A stretch of DNA of 5,307 bases from Sulfurimonas sp. (GTDB lineage: Bacteria; Campylobacterota; Campylobacteria; Campylobacterales; Sulfurimonadaceae). The DNA is taken from NCBI GenBank assembly GCA_027063215.1, contig JAMOSE010000182.1:1-5307 (forward strand). The letters are read 5' to 3'. Below are positions 1-5,307 of this stretch, piece after piece (positions within the stretch are counted from its first letter, which is position 1; every line of letters starts with the position of its first letter). A model generated the notes under the pieces. It worked only from the letters and a program-made list of their open reading frames with translations. It made no database searches and was not told the origin of the DNA. A program made the translations under genes and the position numbers.

Positions 1-176
1 TAACAAATAAAATAAATAATGATATAGAAGAGAGTTGGTTAATATTTGCAAAAGCTCTTGTAAAACTTGGAAAAAAAGATCAAGCTATACGAACATTGCA
101 AAAATATAGTAACTATTCACACTCATCAAATGCACAAATTTTACTTGATGAGATTCAAAGAGGAAAATTCCGATGA
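1..176 (+). CDS. 3' end of a TPR-like protein gene (partial)
   Basis: This frame is open from the window edge to a TGA at 174-176 and encodes about 57 residues, so only the C-terminus is visible. The segment ALVKLGKKDQAIRTLQKY followed by NAQILLDEIQ has the alternating Ala/Leu/Gly pattern of a tetratricopeptide helix pair, but one repeat cannot prove the fold. The stop overlaps the next start as ATGA, which shows it is the preceding gene of the same operon. In MSHA pilus loci a TPR protein (MshN) precedes the MshE ATPase, so an MshN-like periplasmic or inner-membrane assembly role is a reasonable inference. The start, any membrane anchor and the full length lie upstream of the window. Confidence 0.7.
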   Translation, partial: TNKINNDIEESWLIFAKALVKLGKKDQAIRTLQKYSNYSHSSNAQILLDEIQRGKFR

Positions 177-718
177 AATATTTTACATTAATGCTTTTTT
201 TATTCACATCACTTTATGCAACAAATATAAAAAGTGAACTCTTTTCACTCTACCAAAATAAAGAGTATAAAAAAGCCTGCAAGATTGGTTTTGATAACTT
301 TTTTCGTTTTAAAAAGAATGAAGAACTCGTTGCTTTATATGGATTTGTCTGCCTAAATGCTGACTATATTGACAGACTTGCAATCCCTATAACTGCCTTA
401 AAATTCTCACAAGAAGCACGTGCAAATGCTACCTATTTTTCAGTTATTTTAATGCAAAAAAAGATGCTTTATCATGCACTTATTGACGGCTATGATATCT
501 CAGGACTAAAACTTCCAACAACAGAGTATGTTCTATCAAAAGTTTTTGATTTTTATACTGCACAAAAAGAACAAGGAAAACGATTTTATATCTTTAAAGA
601 TCCGGATGATCCTAAAAAAAGTTATAAACTCTCTATCAAAAAAGACAAACATGTTCATAAAATGATCATAGAAGAATTTTATGATAAAATGCTTATAAAA
701 CAACATATCTATTGGTAA
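173..718 (+). CDS. exported 181-aa protein of unknown function in pilus/secretion operon
   Basis: I do not recognise the family. Residues 1-16 (MKYFTLMLFLFTSLYA) form a short Sec signal peptide with a probable cleavage after Ala16, so the product is likely periplasmic. Residues 20-105 look all-helical with a TPR/Sel1-like spacing (LFSLYQNKEYKKACKIG) and contain Cys36 and Cys60, the only cysteines, which could form a disulfide after export. Residues 135-181 are basic and look like a small beta-rich tail (KRFYIFKDPDD, KSYKLSIKKDK). The start is supported by AGAGGA at 159-164, 8 nt upstream, and by the ATGA overlap with the TPR-like gene. The stop is 10 bp before the ATPase gene. The context suggests an accessory part of the pilus or DNA-uptake machine, a position comparable to CtsX of the Campylobacter cts cluster, although no homology is claimed. 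Confidence 0.85.
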   Translation: MKYFTLMLFLFTSLYATNIKSELFSLYQNKEYKKACKIGFDNFFRFKKNEELVALYGFVCLNADYIDRLAIPITALKFSQEARANATYFSVILMQKKMLYHALIDGYDISGLKLPTTEYVLSKVFDFYTAQKEQGKRFYIFKDPDDPKKSYKLSIKKDKHVHKMIIEEFYDKMLIKQHIYW

Positions 719-721
719 GGA
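717..721 (+). promoter_or_regulatory. ribosome-binding site that fixes the GTG start of gspE
   Basis: AAGGA lies 7 nt before GTG at 729 and shares bases with the TAA stop (716-718) of the upstream gene. A ribosome ending on the upstream gene would stop on this site, which favours coupled translation. This is the reason for preferring GTG 729 over ATG 771. Confidence 0.75.
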
Positions 722-728
722 AACTAAA

Positions 729-2465
729 GTGGATAGAATAACAACTGACCTACTTGCTAACGGTTCCATTATGAAGGGGCAAGTTGATAGACTTCTTGCC
801 AAAGGAATCAGTGAGAACCTTATCTTAAGAGATATAACTCTTTCTGGTTTTATGACAATGGATAGGCTTATTCGCTTTATTGTTAAACAAATTAGAAATG
901 GTGTCTATAAACTTTCCATTATTGATGATTACGATTATATTCCAGAAAGTGCTGTTTTACAAAAACTTGCACAAGAATTGGACTTAATGTTTGTAGATCT
1001 TGATTCTATTGATATGGACTATAACCTTACTGCAAATGTTCCTTTTGCACAATTTCAAAAGCACAATGCCATTCCAATATCTCAAGATGATATGAGTGTC
1101 ACAGTAGCCTTTAATGATCCCTTAGATATTGATGCCCAAGAAGCCGTACAAAGACTTTATCCTAGAAAACTCTTAAAAATTGCACTTGCTACAAAAAAAC
1201 AAATTGAAAATTATCTCTATAAAATCAGTCTAAAAGACAGTGTAAAAGATCTTGTCCGCAAAATCAGAGAAGAGTTAAACTCTATCTCTACGCTAGAAGA
1301 GCAACAAGAAGCTTCTTCAATATTAATGCTCATTGATGTCATACTAAAAACCTGTATCAATGGGCGTGCAAGTGATATACATGTTGAACCAACTGAAAAA
1401 AACTGTGTTGTTCGTGGTCGTGTAGATGGAAAACTTACAGAGATGTTTATCTTTGAAAAAGATATCTACCCTCCTTTAGCATCTCGTTTAAAACTTTTGG
1501 CAAACCTGGATATCGCAGAAAAAAGAAAACCGCAAGATGGACGTTTTTCAACTGCAGTGGGTGCTAGAGAGTATGATTTTCGTATATCTACACTTCCTAT
1601 TCTTTATGGTGAATCTATTGTTATGCGTGTACTTGATAAACAAAAAGCACTGGTTCGACTTGAAGATGCGGGAATGGACAGTGTCAGTTATCATAAGTTT
1701 TTAAAAGGTCTTCAAGCTCCATATGGAATTATTTTGGTAACTGGACCTACCGGTTCTGGTAAAACAACCACACTTTATGGTGCACTCAATGAACTCAGAA
1801 ATATAGAAGATAAAGTAATTACTGTTGAAGATCCGGTTGAGTATAGAATGAATCTAATCCAACAGGTTCAAGTCAATGCAAAGGTAGGTCTGAGTTTTGC
1901 AGATGCCCTGCGTTCAATCTTGCGTCAGGATCCTGATAAAATTATGATTGGTGAGATTCGCGATCAAGAAACTCTTGAAATTGCCATTAAAGCTGCACTT
2001 ACAGGACATATGGTAATTTCTACACTGCATACAAATGATTCCATATCAGCAATTCCGCGTATGGCTGATATGGGTATTGAACACTATCTTATCAGTGGTG
2101 CTCTGGTTGCTATTCAGGCACAGAGACTTGTAAGAAAGATATGTACTCACTGCAAGGTTGAAGATGTTTTAAGTGCATCTGTTTTAGAAGAGATAGAAGA
2201 TGCTGTTCCTAAAAATACACTTTTTTATAAAGGTAAAGGGTGTAAAGAGTGCGGTGGAACAGGATATATGGGAAGAGAGATGATTTGTGAAGTTTTAAAT
2301 ATTTCAGAAGAGCTCTCTTCTCTTATCGCAAAAGGAGCATCAAAAGAGGCTCTACTGCAACAGGCTAAAAAAGAAGGCTTTATACCCATCTTTCAAAATG
2401 GACTACAAAAGGCTATTGATGGTATTACAAGTATTGAAGAAATTTTAAAGGTTGCAAAAGGATGA
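729..2465 (+). CDS. gspE: GspE/PilB/MshE-family assembly ATPase
   Basis: This is a cytoplasmic hexameric ATPase that powers pilus or pseudopilus assembly at the inner membrane. At 578 aa it is normal for the family. Residues 1-165 are the N-terminal T2SSE_N/MshEN region, and the second motif reads NVPFAQFQKHNAIP at 103-116. The NTPase region starts with SDIHVEP (215-221) and RVDG (231-234). The Walker A box is GPTGSGKTTT (339-348, Lys345), the Asp box is TVEDPVEY (365-372), the Walker B region is DKIMIGEIRD (403-412, Glu409), and the His box is LTGHMVISTLHTND (424-437). A zinc tetracysteine CxxC...CxxC is present (Cys472, Cys475, Cys505, Cys508), as in GspE/PilB rather than retraction ATPases. 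The start is GTG: AAGGA at 717-721 sits 7 nt upstream and overlaps the previous stop. A later in-frame ATG at 771 has no such site. The 3' end overlaps the platform gene by ATGA. The exact system (T2SS, T4P, MSHA or competence) cannot be fixed from this gene alone. Confidence 0.96.
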   Translation: MDRITTDLLANGSIMKGQVDRLLAKGISENLILRDITLSGFMTMDRLIRFIVKQIRNGVYKLSIIDDYDYIPESAVLQKLAQELDLMFVDLDSIDMDYNLTANVPFAQFQKHNAIPISQDDMSVTVAFNDPLDIDAQEAVQRLYPRKLLKIALATKKQIENYLYKISLKDSVKDLVRKIREELNSISTLEEQQEASSILMLIDVILKTCINGRASDIHVEPTEKNCVVRGRVDGKLTEMFIFEKDIYPPLASRLKLLANLDIAEKRKPQDGRFSTAVGAREYDFRISTLPILYGESIVMRVLDKQKALVRLEDAGMDSVSYHKFLKGLQAPYGIILVTGPTGSGKTTTLYGALNELRNIEDKVITVEDPVEYRMNLIQQVQVNAKVGLSFADALRSILRQDPDKIMIGEIRDQETLEIAIKAALTGHMVISTLHTNDSISAIPRMADMGIEHYLISGALVAIQAQRLVRKICTHCKVEDVLSASVLEEIEDAVPKNTLFYKGKGCKECGGTGYMGREMICEVLNISEELSSLIAKGASKEALLQQAKKEGFIPIFQNGLQKAIDGITSIEEILKVAKG

Positions 2466-3709
2466 AATATTTTTTAGTAACTGTACTGACAAAAGGGAAA
2501 AAAGAAAAAATTGGTCTCTATGCAGAAAATAAAAAAGAAGCCAATAATTATGCCAAACTGAAATTTACCGGAATTATTATAAAGATTGAAGAAGCACCTG
2601 AGCCATTTGAAGCAAAGTTTAAAAGAATAAAAACAGATTTATTAAAAAATGTAAAAAAAAGAAAAATAAAGCCTGACGCACTTATAGCTGCCATTAGACA
2701 ACTTGCAGTTATGACAAATGCAGGTATCTCTATTCATGATTCACTCAATGAAATTGCTAATGCGACAACAGATGAAGCACTAAAAACTGTCTTTTCAAAA
2801 GTTGCTGAAGATATTAATTCAGGACATTCTCTTTCAGAAGCAATGGAAAACTTTCGTTTTGAAGTAGGTAATTTAACCATTGCACTTATTCAACTTGGAG
2901 AAAAAACAGGTAATCTGGATGAAGCACTTTATACTCTTGCTAACATGCTAGAAGAGATTCGTTCAAATATTATTAAATTTAAAAAAGCAATGGCATATCC
3001 TAGAAATGTTATGATTGCAATGGCAATAGCTTTTACTATACTGATCTCTTATGTTGTTCCACAATTTAAATCAATTTTTGAAGAACTCCATGCACAATTA
3101 CCGCTACCTACCATTATTCTTTTAAAACTAGAATATATTTTTAATAACTTTGGTCCTTATGTATTAGCAGGATTAGCAATAATATATATCGTCTTTAAAT
3201 ATCTAATTAACAACTATAAAGATATTCGTTTTAGTTGGCATGCTTTTCTTTTACGAATATACCTAATTAAAAATATTATTAAATTTTCAACATTAAATCG
3301 TTTTACTTTAGTTTTTTCTGAACTTATACGAGCAGGTATCCCTATTGCAGAAGCACTGGACACTTCAATTGATATGATCGATAATCTTCCGCTTAAGAAA
3401 AAACTCTCATCAGTTATTATAACAGTAGAAAAAGGTGGTACACTCAACAAAGGTTTAGAAGAAACAGGACTATTTGAAAACATGATCATCCAAATGGTAC
3501 GTGCAGGTGAAGATAGTGGTACACTTGATACTATGGTACAAAAAGTTGCAGAATATTATAAAATGCGTTTTGATGCTATAATTGACGGTCTTAGTGAAGC
3601 TATTGAGCCTATTATGCTCTTAATTATCGCATCTATGGTTATTTTACTGGCACTTGGTATATTCTTGCCAATGTGGGATATGGGGAATGCTGTTCAAGGA
3701 AGAGGATAA
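2462..3709 (+). CDS. gspF: GspF/PilC/MshG-family inner-membrane platform protein
   Basis: This polytopic inner-membrane protein forms the platform on which the assembly ATPase acts to extract pilin or pseudopilin subunits. The 415-aa length is typical. Residues 1-65 are a basic cytoplasmic N-terminus. The first T2SSF domain spans about 76-198 (IRQLAVMTNAGISIHDSL, then IQLGEKTGNLDEAL) and the second about 278-404 (LNRFTLVFSELIRAGIPIAEAL, then MVRAGEDSGTLDTM). The duplicated 'Gly-Glu-x-(T/S)-Gly-x-L' motif is characteristic. Hydrophobic membrane segments are at about 181-200, 232-249 and 383-404. The C-terminus ends with the family-typical LPMWDMGNAV. The start ATG overlaps the ATPase stop as ATGA. 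AAAGG at 2447-2451 is about 10 nt upstream, within the end of gspE. The major pilin and prepilin peptidase are not in this window. Confidence 0.95.
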   Translation: MKYFLVTVLTKGKKEKIGLYAENKKEANNYAKLKFTGIIIKIEEAPEPFEAKFKRIKTDLLKNVKKRKIKPDALIAAIRQLAVMTNAGISIHDSLNEIANATTDEALKTVFSKVAEDINSGHSLSEAMENFRFEVGNLTIALIQLGEKTGNLDEALYTLANMLEEIRSNIIKFKKAMAYPRNVMIAMAIAFTILISYVVPQFKSIFEELHAQLPLPTIILLKLEYIFNNFGPYVLAGLAIIYIVFKYLINNYKDIRFSWHAFLLRIYLIKNIIKFSTLNRFTLVFSELIRAGIPIAEALDTSIDMIDNLPLKKKLSSVIITVEKGGTLNKGLEETGLFENMIIQMVRAGEDSGTLDTMVQKVAEYYKMRFDAIIDGLSEAIEPIMLLIIASMVILLALGIFLPMWDMGNAVQGRG

Positions 3710-3718
3710 GAAATCATA

Positions 3719-4288
3719 TTAAATTTCTATTACTCTTTGCATTTTTTGTAAAAAAAGTGCCATTGCCTCTTTTGTAGCTTTGATTTTATAATGTGCTTTT
3801 TCATCAAAAGATTTTTCTAAAACAGTTACACCATATGCTTCGCACTCATACTCAACAAGGCGAATATCTGAATAAGCACACCCTATCTCCTGTGTTACTT
3901 CCTCTTTATATTCAATTATTTCAGCCGCTTCTATAACAAGATTTACAGCATCGCTGTAAGCACGAACCAATCCACCTGTTCCTAGTTTTGTTCCACCAAA
4001 ATAGCGCACTACTATAACAGCTGCATTAATAAGTTCCTGTCCTTGCAAAACCATTAAAGAGGGTTTTCCTGATGTTCCTTTAGGTTCTCCATCATCACTT
4101 GAATGTTCAACAATCTGAGCATACTCATTAAGATATCGATATGCTGTTACAAAGTGTCGTGCCTTAGGATGTTCTTTTTTTAAGTCTTGCAGAGTTTCTT
4201 CATATAATGTGTAAGGGAGAAGGTGAGCAATAAATTTGGATTGCTTCACCTCTAAAGTAGTTGTAAAATGGTTTGTTACTGTTTGCAT
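3719..4288 (-). CDS. yigZ: YigZ/IMPACT family protein (UPF0029 + DUF1949)
   Basis: This 189-aa cytoplasmic protein belongs to the conserved YigZ/IMPACT family. The family is related to the eukaryotic translation regulator IMPACT, and its bacterial role is not well established. The N-terminal UPF0029 domain spans about 8-120 and shows HPKARHFVTAY (40-50), SSDDGEPKGTSGKPSL (63-78) and VVRYFGGTKLGTGGLVRAYSDA (93-114, the family signature). The C-terminal part, about 130-189, matches the small DUF1949 ferredoxin-like domain in length and position. I chose ATG 4288 because the protein then begins [20 protein letters not shown], aligned with other YigZ starts. A TTG extension to 4321 would lie wholly inside the structured element. 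No Shine-Dalgarno sequence precedes ATG 4288. The start overlaps a TAA as TAATG and lies in the outer stem of that element. The gene is convergent with gspF, and the two stops are 9 bp apart. Confidence 0.93.
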   Translation of the reverse strand: MQTVTNHFTTTLEVKQSKFIAHLLPYTLYEETLQDLKKEHPKARHFVTAYRYLNEYAQIVEHSSDDGEPKGTSGKPSLMVLQGQELINAAVIVVRYFGGTKLGTGGLVRAYSDAVNLVIEAAEIIEYKEEVTQEIGCAYSDIRLVEYECEAYGVTVLEKSFDEKAHYKIKATKEAMALFLQKMQRVIEI

Positions 4289-4321
4289 TATGAGACCACT
4301 GCACAGTAATAACACCCACAA
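4285..4321 (+). repeat. P1 left arm / terminal inverted repeat
   Basis: Pairs position for position, without gaps, with 4523-4559: 33 Watson-Crick pairs, one T.G (4310/4534) and three mismatches (4289/4555, 4302/4542, 4317/4527). The core TGAGACCACTG (4291-4301) is perfect. The outermost GCAT (4285-4288) contains the yigZ start codon on the - strand. Confidence 0.9.
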
Positions 4322-4557
4322 AAGCCTATCTTTGGGTGAGATTTGAAATATAAATTTTGAAAGACTAACTGGTTAATTTGAAAATATTTATCTTTTAAAG
4401 ATTGCCCAAAGATAGGCTTCCCTTCGGGTATCGATAGGTTTCCTATATACTTCGTTAATCGTTTTTGTATTAACCAGTTAGTACTGCAAACGATTGCCTT
4501 GCCTATAGAAAACCTATCGATATTGTAGGTGTTGTTACTGTACAGTGGTCTCATCAT
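4288..4557 (-). CDS. possible 89-aa ORF filling the structured element
   Basis: This frame is open across the whole element. ATG at 4557-4555 overlaps the yebC TGA (ATGA), and the TAA at 4290-4288 overlaps the yigZ ATG (TAATG). The predicted product ([16 protein letters not shown]... to ...[12 protein letters not shown]) matches no family I know. It has no signal peptide or clear domain, and a cysteine cluster near the end. No Shine-Dalgarno sequence is visible, so translation would depend on coupling to yebC. Nearly every base is also held in a helix, so the amino acids may be incidental. It may be a real small gene, or an open frame kept so that ribosomes can pass from yebC to yigZ. I give it low confidence as a functional protein. 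Confidence 0.3.
   Translation of the reverse strand: MMRPLYSNNTYNIDRFSIGKAIVCSTNWLIQKRLTKYIGNLSIPEGKPIFGQSLKDKYFQINQLVFQNLYFKSHPKIGFCGCYYCAVVS
4322..4419. repeat. P2 long hairpin
   Basis: 4322-4358 pairs in exact register with 4383-4419. The basal 15 pairs (AAGCCTATCTTTGGG with its complement at 4405-4419) are perfect. Over 37 positions there are 30 Watson-Crick pairs, three G.T pairs (4337/4404, 4338/4403, 4345/4396) and four mismatches. The 24-nt apical loop 4359-4382 holds the 14-nt kissing sequence with five bases on each side. Confidence 0.88.
4364..4377. repeat. kissing-loop sequence 1, in the P2 loop
   Basis: ACTAACTGGTTAAT is the exact reverse complement of 4469-4482 and is centred in the P2 apical loop. 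It is the only long complementarity in the element that crosses the nested helices, which is what a loop-loop pseudoknot would require. Confidence 0.8.
4420..4428. repeat. P3 mini hairpin at the junction
   Basis: CCCTTCGGG fills exactly the space between P2 and P4. On the + strand it can form CC(UUCG)GG, containing the very stable cUUCGg tetraloop, or a 3-bp stem with a UUC triloop. On the - strand it gives CCC-GAA-GGG. It is short, so it is supported mainly by its exact fit between the two longer helices. Confidence 0.6.
4429..4522. repeat. P4 long hairpin
   Basis: The basal part 4429-4447 pairs with 4504-4522 over 19 positions with one mismatch (4442/4509) and starts with TATCGATAGG. An internal loop (4448-4456 with 4496-4503) follows, then eight perfect pairs AATCGTTT/AAACGATT (4457-4464 with 4488-4495). 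The 23-nt apical loop 4465-4487 holds the second kissing sequence. Confidence 0.88.
4469..4482. repeat. kissing-loop sequence 2, in the P4 loop
   Basis: ATTAACCAGTTAGT is the exact reverse complement of 4364-4377. It has four loop bases before it and five after. It partly overlaps a small local hairpin, CAGT-TAGT-ACTG (4475-4486), that could compete with the loop-loop pairing. Confidence 0.8.
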
Positions 4558-4559
4558 GC
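4523..4559 (-). repeat. P1 right arm / terminal inverted repeat
   Basis: Inverted copy of 4285-4321. Its outer end covers the last alanine codon and the stop codon of yebC (4554-4559), so the repeat arm reaches into coding sequence. Flanking bases beyond both arms show no obvious direct target duplication. Confidence 0.9.
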
Positions 4560-5264
4560 CAAGTTTGTATAAACTTTTTGCACATCCTCATCATCTTCAA
4601 GTCTCTCTAAAATCTTATCAACATCAGCCTGATCTGCTTCACTAATCTCAATTGGAGTATTTGCAATACGCTCTAGTGTTGCTTTTGTAATCTCCACCTC
4701 TAAATTTTCTAAGGCTTCATTCATTGTACCAAATGCTGTATAATCAGCAGTAGCTAAAACAACACCCTCTTCCTCTTCTATCTCTTCAAGACCGGCATCA
4801 ATCAGTTCAAGTTCTAACTCTTCAAGATCCATATCATCTTTTAAGTTAAATTCAAAAATTGCTTTACGAGAAAACATAAACTCCAAAGATCCGTTTGTCA
4901 GCATTTCTCCGCCGTTTTTGTTTAAGATACTCTTTACATTGGCAACAGTACGTGTGTTGTTGTCAGTTGCACACTCTATAAAAAGAAGTACACCATGTGG
5001 AGCTTTACCCTCAAAGTTTACCTCTTTCATATCTGCACTGTCTTTTGCAGCAGCTCTTTTTATAGCAGCATCAATGTTATCTTTTGGCATATTTTCTGCT
5101 TTGGCATTTAAAATTGCCGTACGCAGTTTTGGATTAAGATCAGGATCCATTCCACCCTCTTTAGCCGCCATCGTAATAACTTTACCAAGCTTAGGAAACA
5201 GTTTAGACATTGCTCCCCATCTTTTTAATTTTGATGCTTTTCTATATTCAAACGCTCTACCCAT
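4554..5264 (-). CDS. yebC: YebC/TACO1 family protein
   Basis: This 236-aa cytoplasmic protein belongs to the YebC/TACO1/PmpR family. Members have been described as DNA-binding regulators and, more recently, as ribosome-associated factors that help translation of difficult (proline-rich) stretches. The N-terminal domain begins [16 protein letters not shown] and continues [20 protein letters not shown] and [21 protein letters not shown] (residues 1-65). The middle and C-terminal domains show [12 protein letters not shown] (91-102), [10 protein letters not shown] (110-119) and the acidic [15 protein letters not shown] end. The N-terminus differs from the more common MAGHSKWANIKHRK type. AGGAA at 5273-5277, 8 nt before the ATG, supports the start. 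The gene is first in its transcript. The stop TGA and last codon lie in the right arm of the structured element, but the length and C-terminus look complete. Confidence 0.95.
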   Translation of the reverse strand: MGRAFEYRKASKLKRWGAMSKLFPKLGKVITMAAKEGGMDPDLNPKLRTAILNAKAENMPKDNIDAAIKRAAAKDSADMKEVNFEGKAPHGVLLFIECATDNNTRTVANVKSILNKNGGEMLTNGSLEFMFSRKAIFEFNLKDDMDLEELELELIDAGLEEIEEEEGVVLATADYTAFGTMNEALENLEVEITKATLERIANTPIEISEADQADVDKILERLEDDEDVQKVYTNLA

Positions 5265-5272
5265 AATAAAAG

Positions 5273-5277
5273 TTCCT
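5273..5277 (-). promoter_or_regulatory. ribosome-binding site of yebC
   Basis: On the - strand AGGAA lies 8 nt upstream of the ATG at 5264-5262. This clear site contrasts with the lack of one before yigZ. Confidence 0.75.
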
Positions 5278-5293
5278 AGTTAATTTTTTCGCA

Positions 5294-5302
5294 ATTATAC
5301 CA
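5294..5302 (-). promoter_or_regulatory. extended -10 promoter for yebC-yigZ
   Basis: On the - strand TGGTATAAT contains a perfect TATAAT (5299-5294) with an upstream TG, the extended -10 form. Transcription would start near 5287, leaving a short leader of about 23 nt before the yebC ATG. The -35 region lies outside the window. Confidence 0.65.
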
Positions 5303-5307
5303 TTTTA

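Larger units (their letters stand above)
4285..4559. repeat. 275-bp palindromic element: four-way junction with kissing hairpin loops
   Basis: The entire stretch between yebC and yigZ can be paired. The outer stem P1 is 4285-4321 with 4523-4559. The hairpin P2 is 4322-4419. The mini hairpin P3 is 4420-4428. The hairpin P4 is 4429-4522. These four helices abut with no unpaired bases at the junction (4321|4322, 4419|4420, 4428|4429, 4522|4523). The apical loops of P2 and P4 carry 14-nt sequences that are exactly complementary. This is seen directly in the sequence; the class is not recognised. It could be a MITE-like mobile repeat, a structured RNA or leader acting on yigZ, or a single-stranded DNA substrate. 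Imperfect positions give G.U pairs about equally on either strand (four on +, three on -), so the functional strand is undecided. No transposase is present. Confidence 0.85.

Noticed and set aside
771..773. ATG 771 as the start of gspE
   Set aside because: No ribosome-binding site precedes it, while GTG 729 has AAGGA at good spacing.
536..802. 88-codon open frame on the - strand
   Set aside because: It overlaps the exported-protein gene and the gspE start on the opposite strand, has no recognisable product, and both overlapped genes are well supported.
3214..3489. 91-codon open frame on the - strand
   Set aside because: It lies entirely within the second conserved domain of gspF; antisense shadow.
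3710..3727. Small inverted repeat GAAAT...ATTTC between the convergent genes as a bidirectional terminator
   Set aside because: It has only five AT-rich pairs and no strong stem or clear U tract; not enough to call a terminator.
4286..4321. Longer yigZ with a TTG start adding 11 residues
   Set aside because: The extra residues are encoded inside the structured element, have no family counterpart, and the family alignment starts at ATG 4288.
4390..4402. Local palindrome ATCTTTTAAAGAT as an operator
   Set aside because: It is short and AT-rich and is better explained as part of the P2 arm.
4285..4559. CRISPR array, tRNA or complete insertion sequence in the yebC-yigZ gap
   Set aside because: There are no direct repeats with spacers, no tRNA-like cloverleaf with the usual T-loop, and no transposase-like protein in any frame.
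4918..5283. 121-codon open frame on the + strand
   Set aside because: It is antisense to the conserved yebC gene and has no family features of its own.

Overview
The window is chromosomal DNA of an AT-rich bacterium. The base composition, the short overlapping genes and the YebC of the '[10 protein letters not shown]' type suggest a Campylobacterota relative (Sulfurimonas/Sulfurovum-like). That placement is an inference from style and remembered family features, not from a search.

Positions 1-3709 (+ strand) are one tightly packed operon for a type II secretion / type IV pilus / competence-like machine. It holds the 3' end of a TPR-like gene, a 181-residue exported protein of unknown function, a GspE/PilB/MshE-family assembly ATPase, and a GspF/PilC/MshG-family inner-membrane platform protein. 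Consecutive genes overlap by ATGA (173-176 and 2462-2465) or are separated by 10 bp with the ribosome-binding site on the previous stop codon, so they are probably translationally coupled. The order TPR protein - ATPase - platform protein resembles the mshN-mshE-mshG part of MSHA pilus loci and the cts competence cluster of Campylobacter.

Positions 3719-5302 (- strand, convergent with the first operon) carry yebC and then yigZ, two conserved housekeeping genes. They are read from an extended -10 promoter at the right edge of the window. The two operons end only 9 bp apart.

The unusual part is the 275-bp stretch 4285-4559 between yebC and yigZ. All of it can be drawn as one nested secondary structure. 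A 37-position outer stem closes a four-way junction with no unpaired linker bases. The junction carries a 37-position hairpin, a 9-nt mini hairpin and a third long hairpin. The apical loops of the two long hairpins hold perfectly complementary 14-nt sequences, which could form a kissing-loop (pseudoknot) contact. The same stretch is open for 89 codons on the - strand. That open frame begins in an ATGA overlap with the yebC stop and ends in a TAATG overlap with the yigZ start. I do not recognise the element. It could be a mobile palindromic repeat (MITE-like), a structured RNA, or both, and it is the best candidate here for something undescribed.
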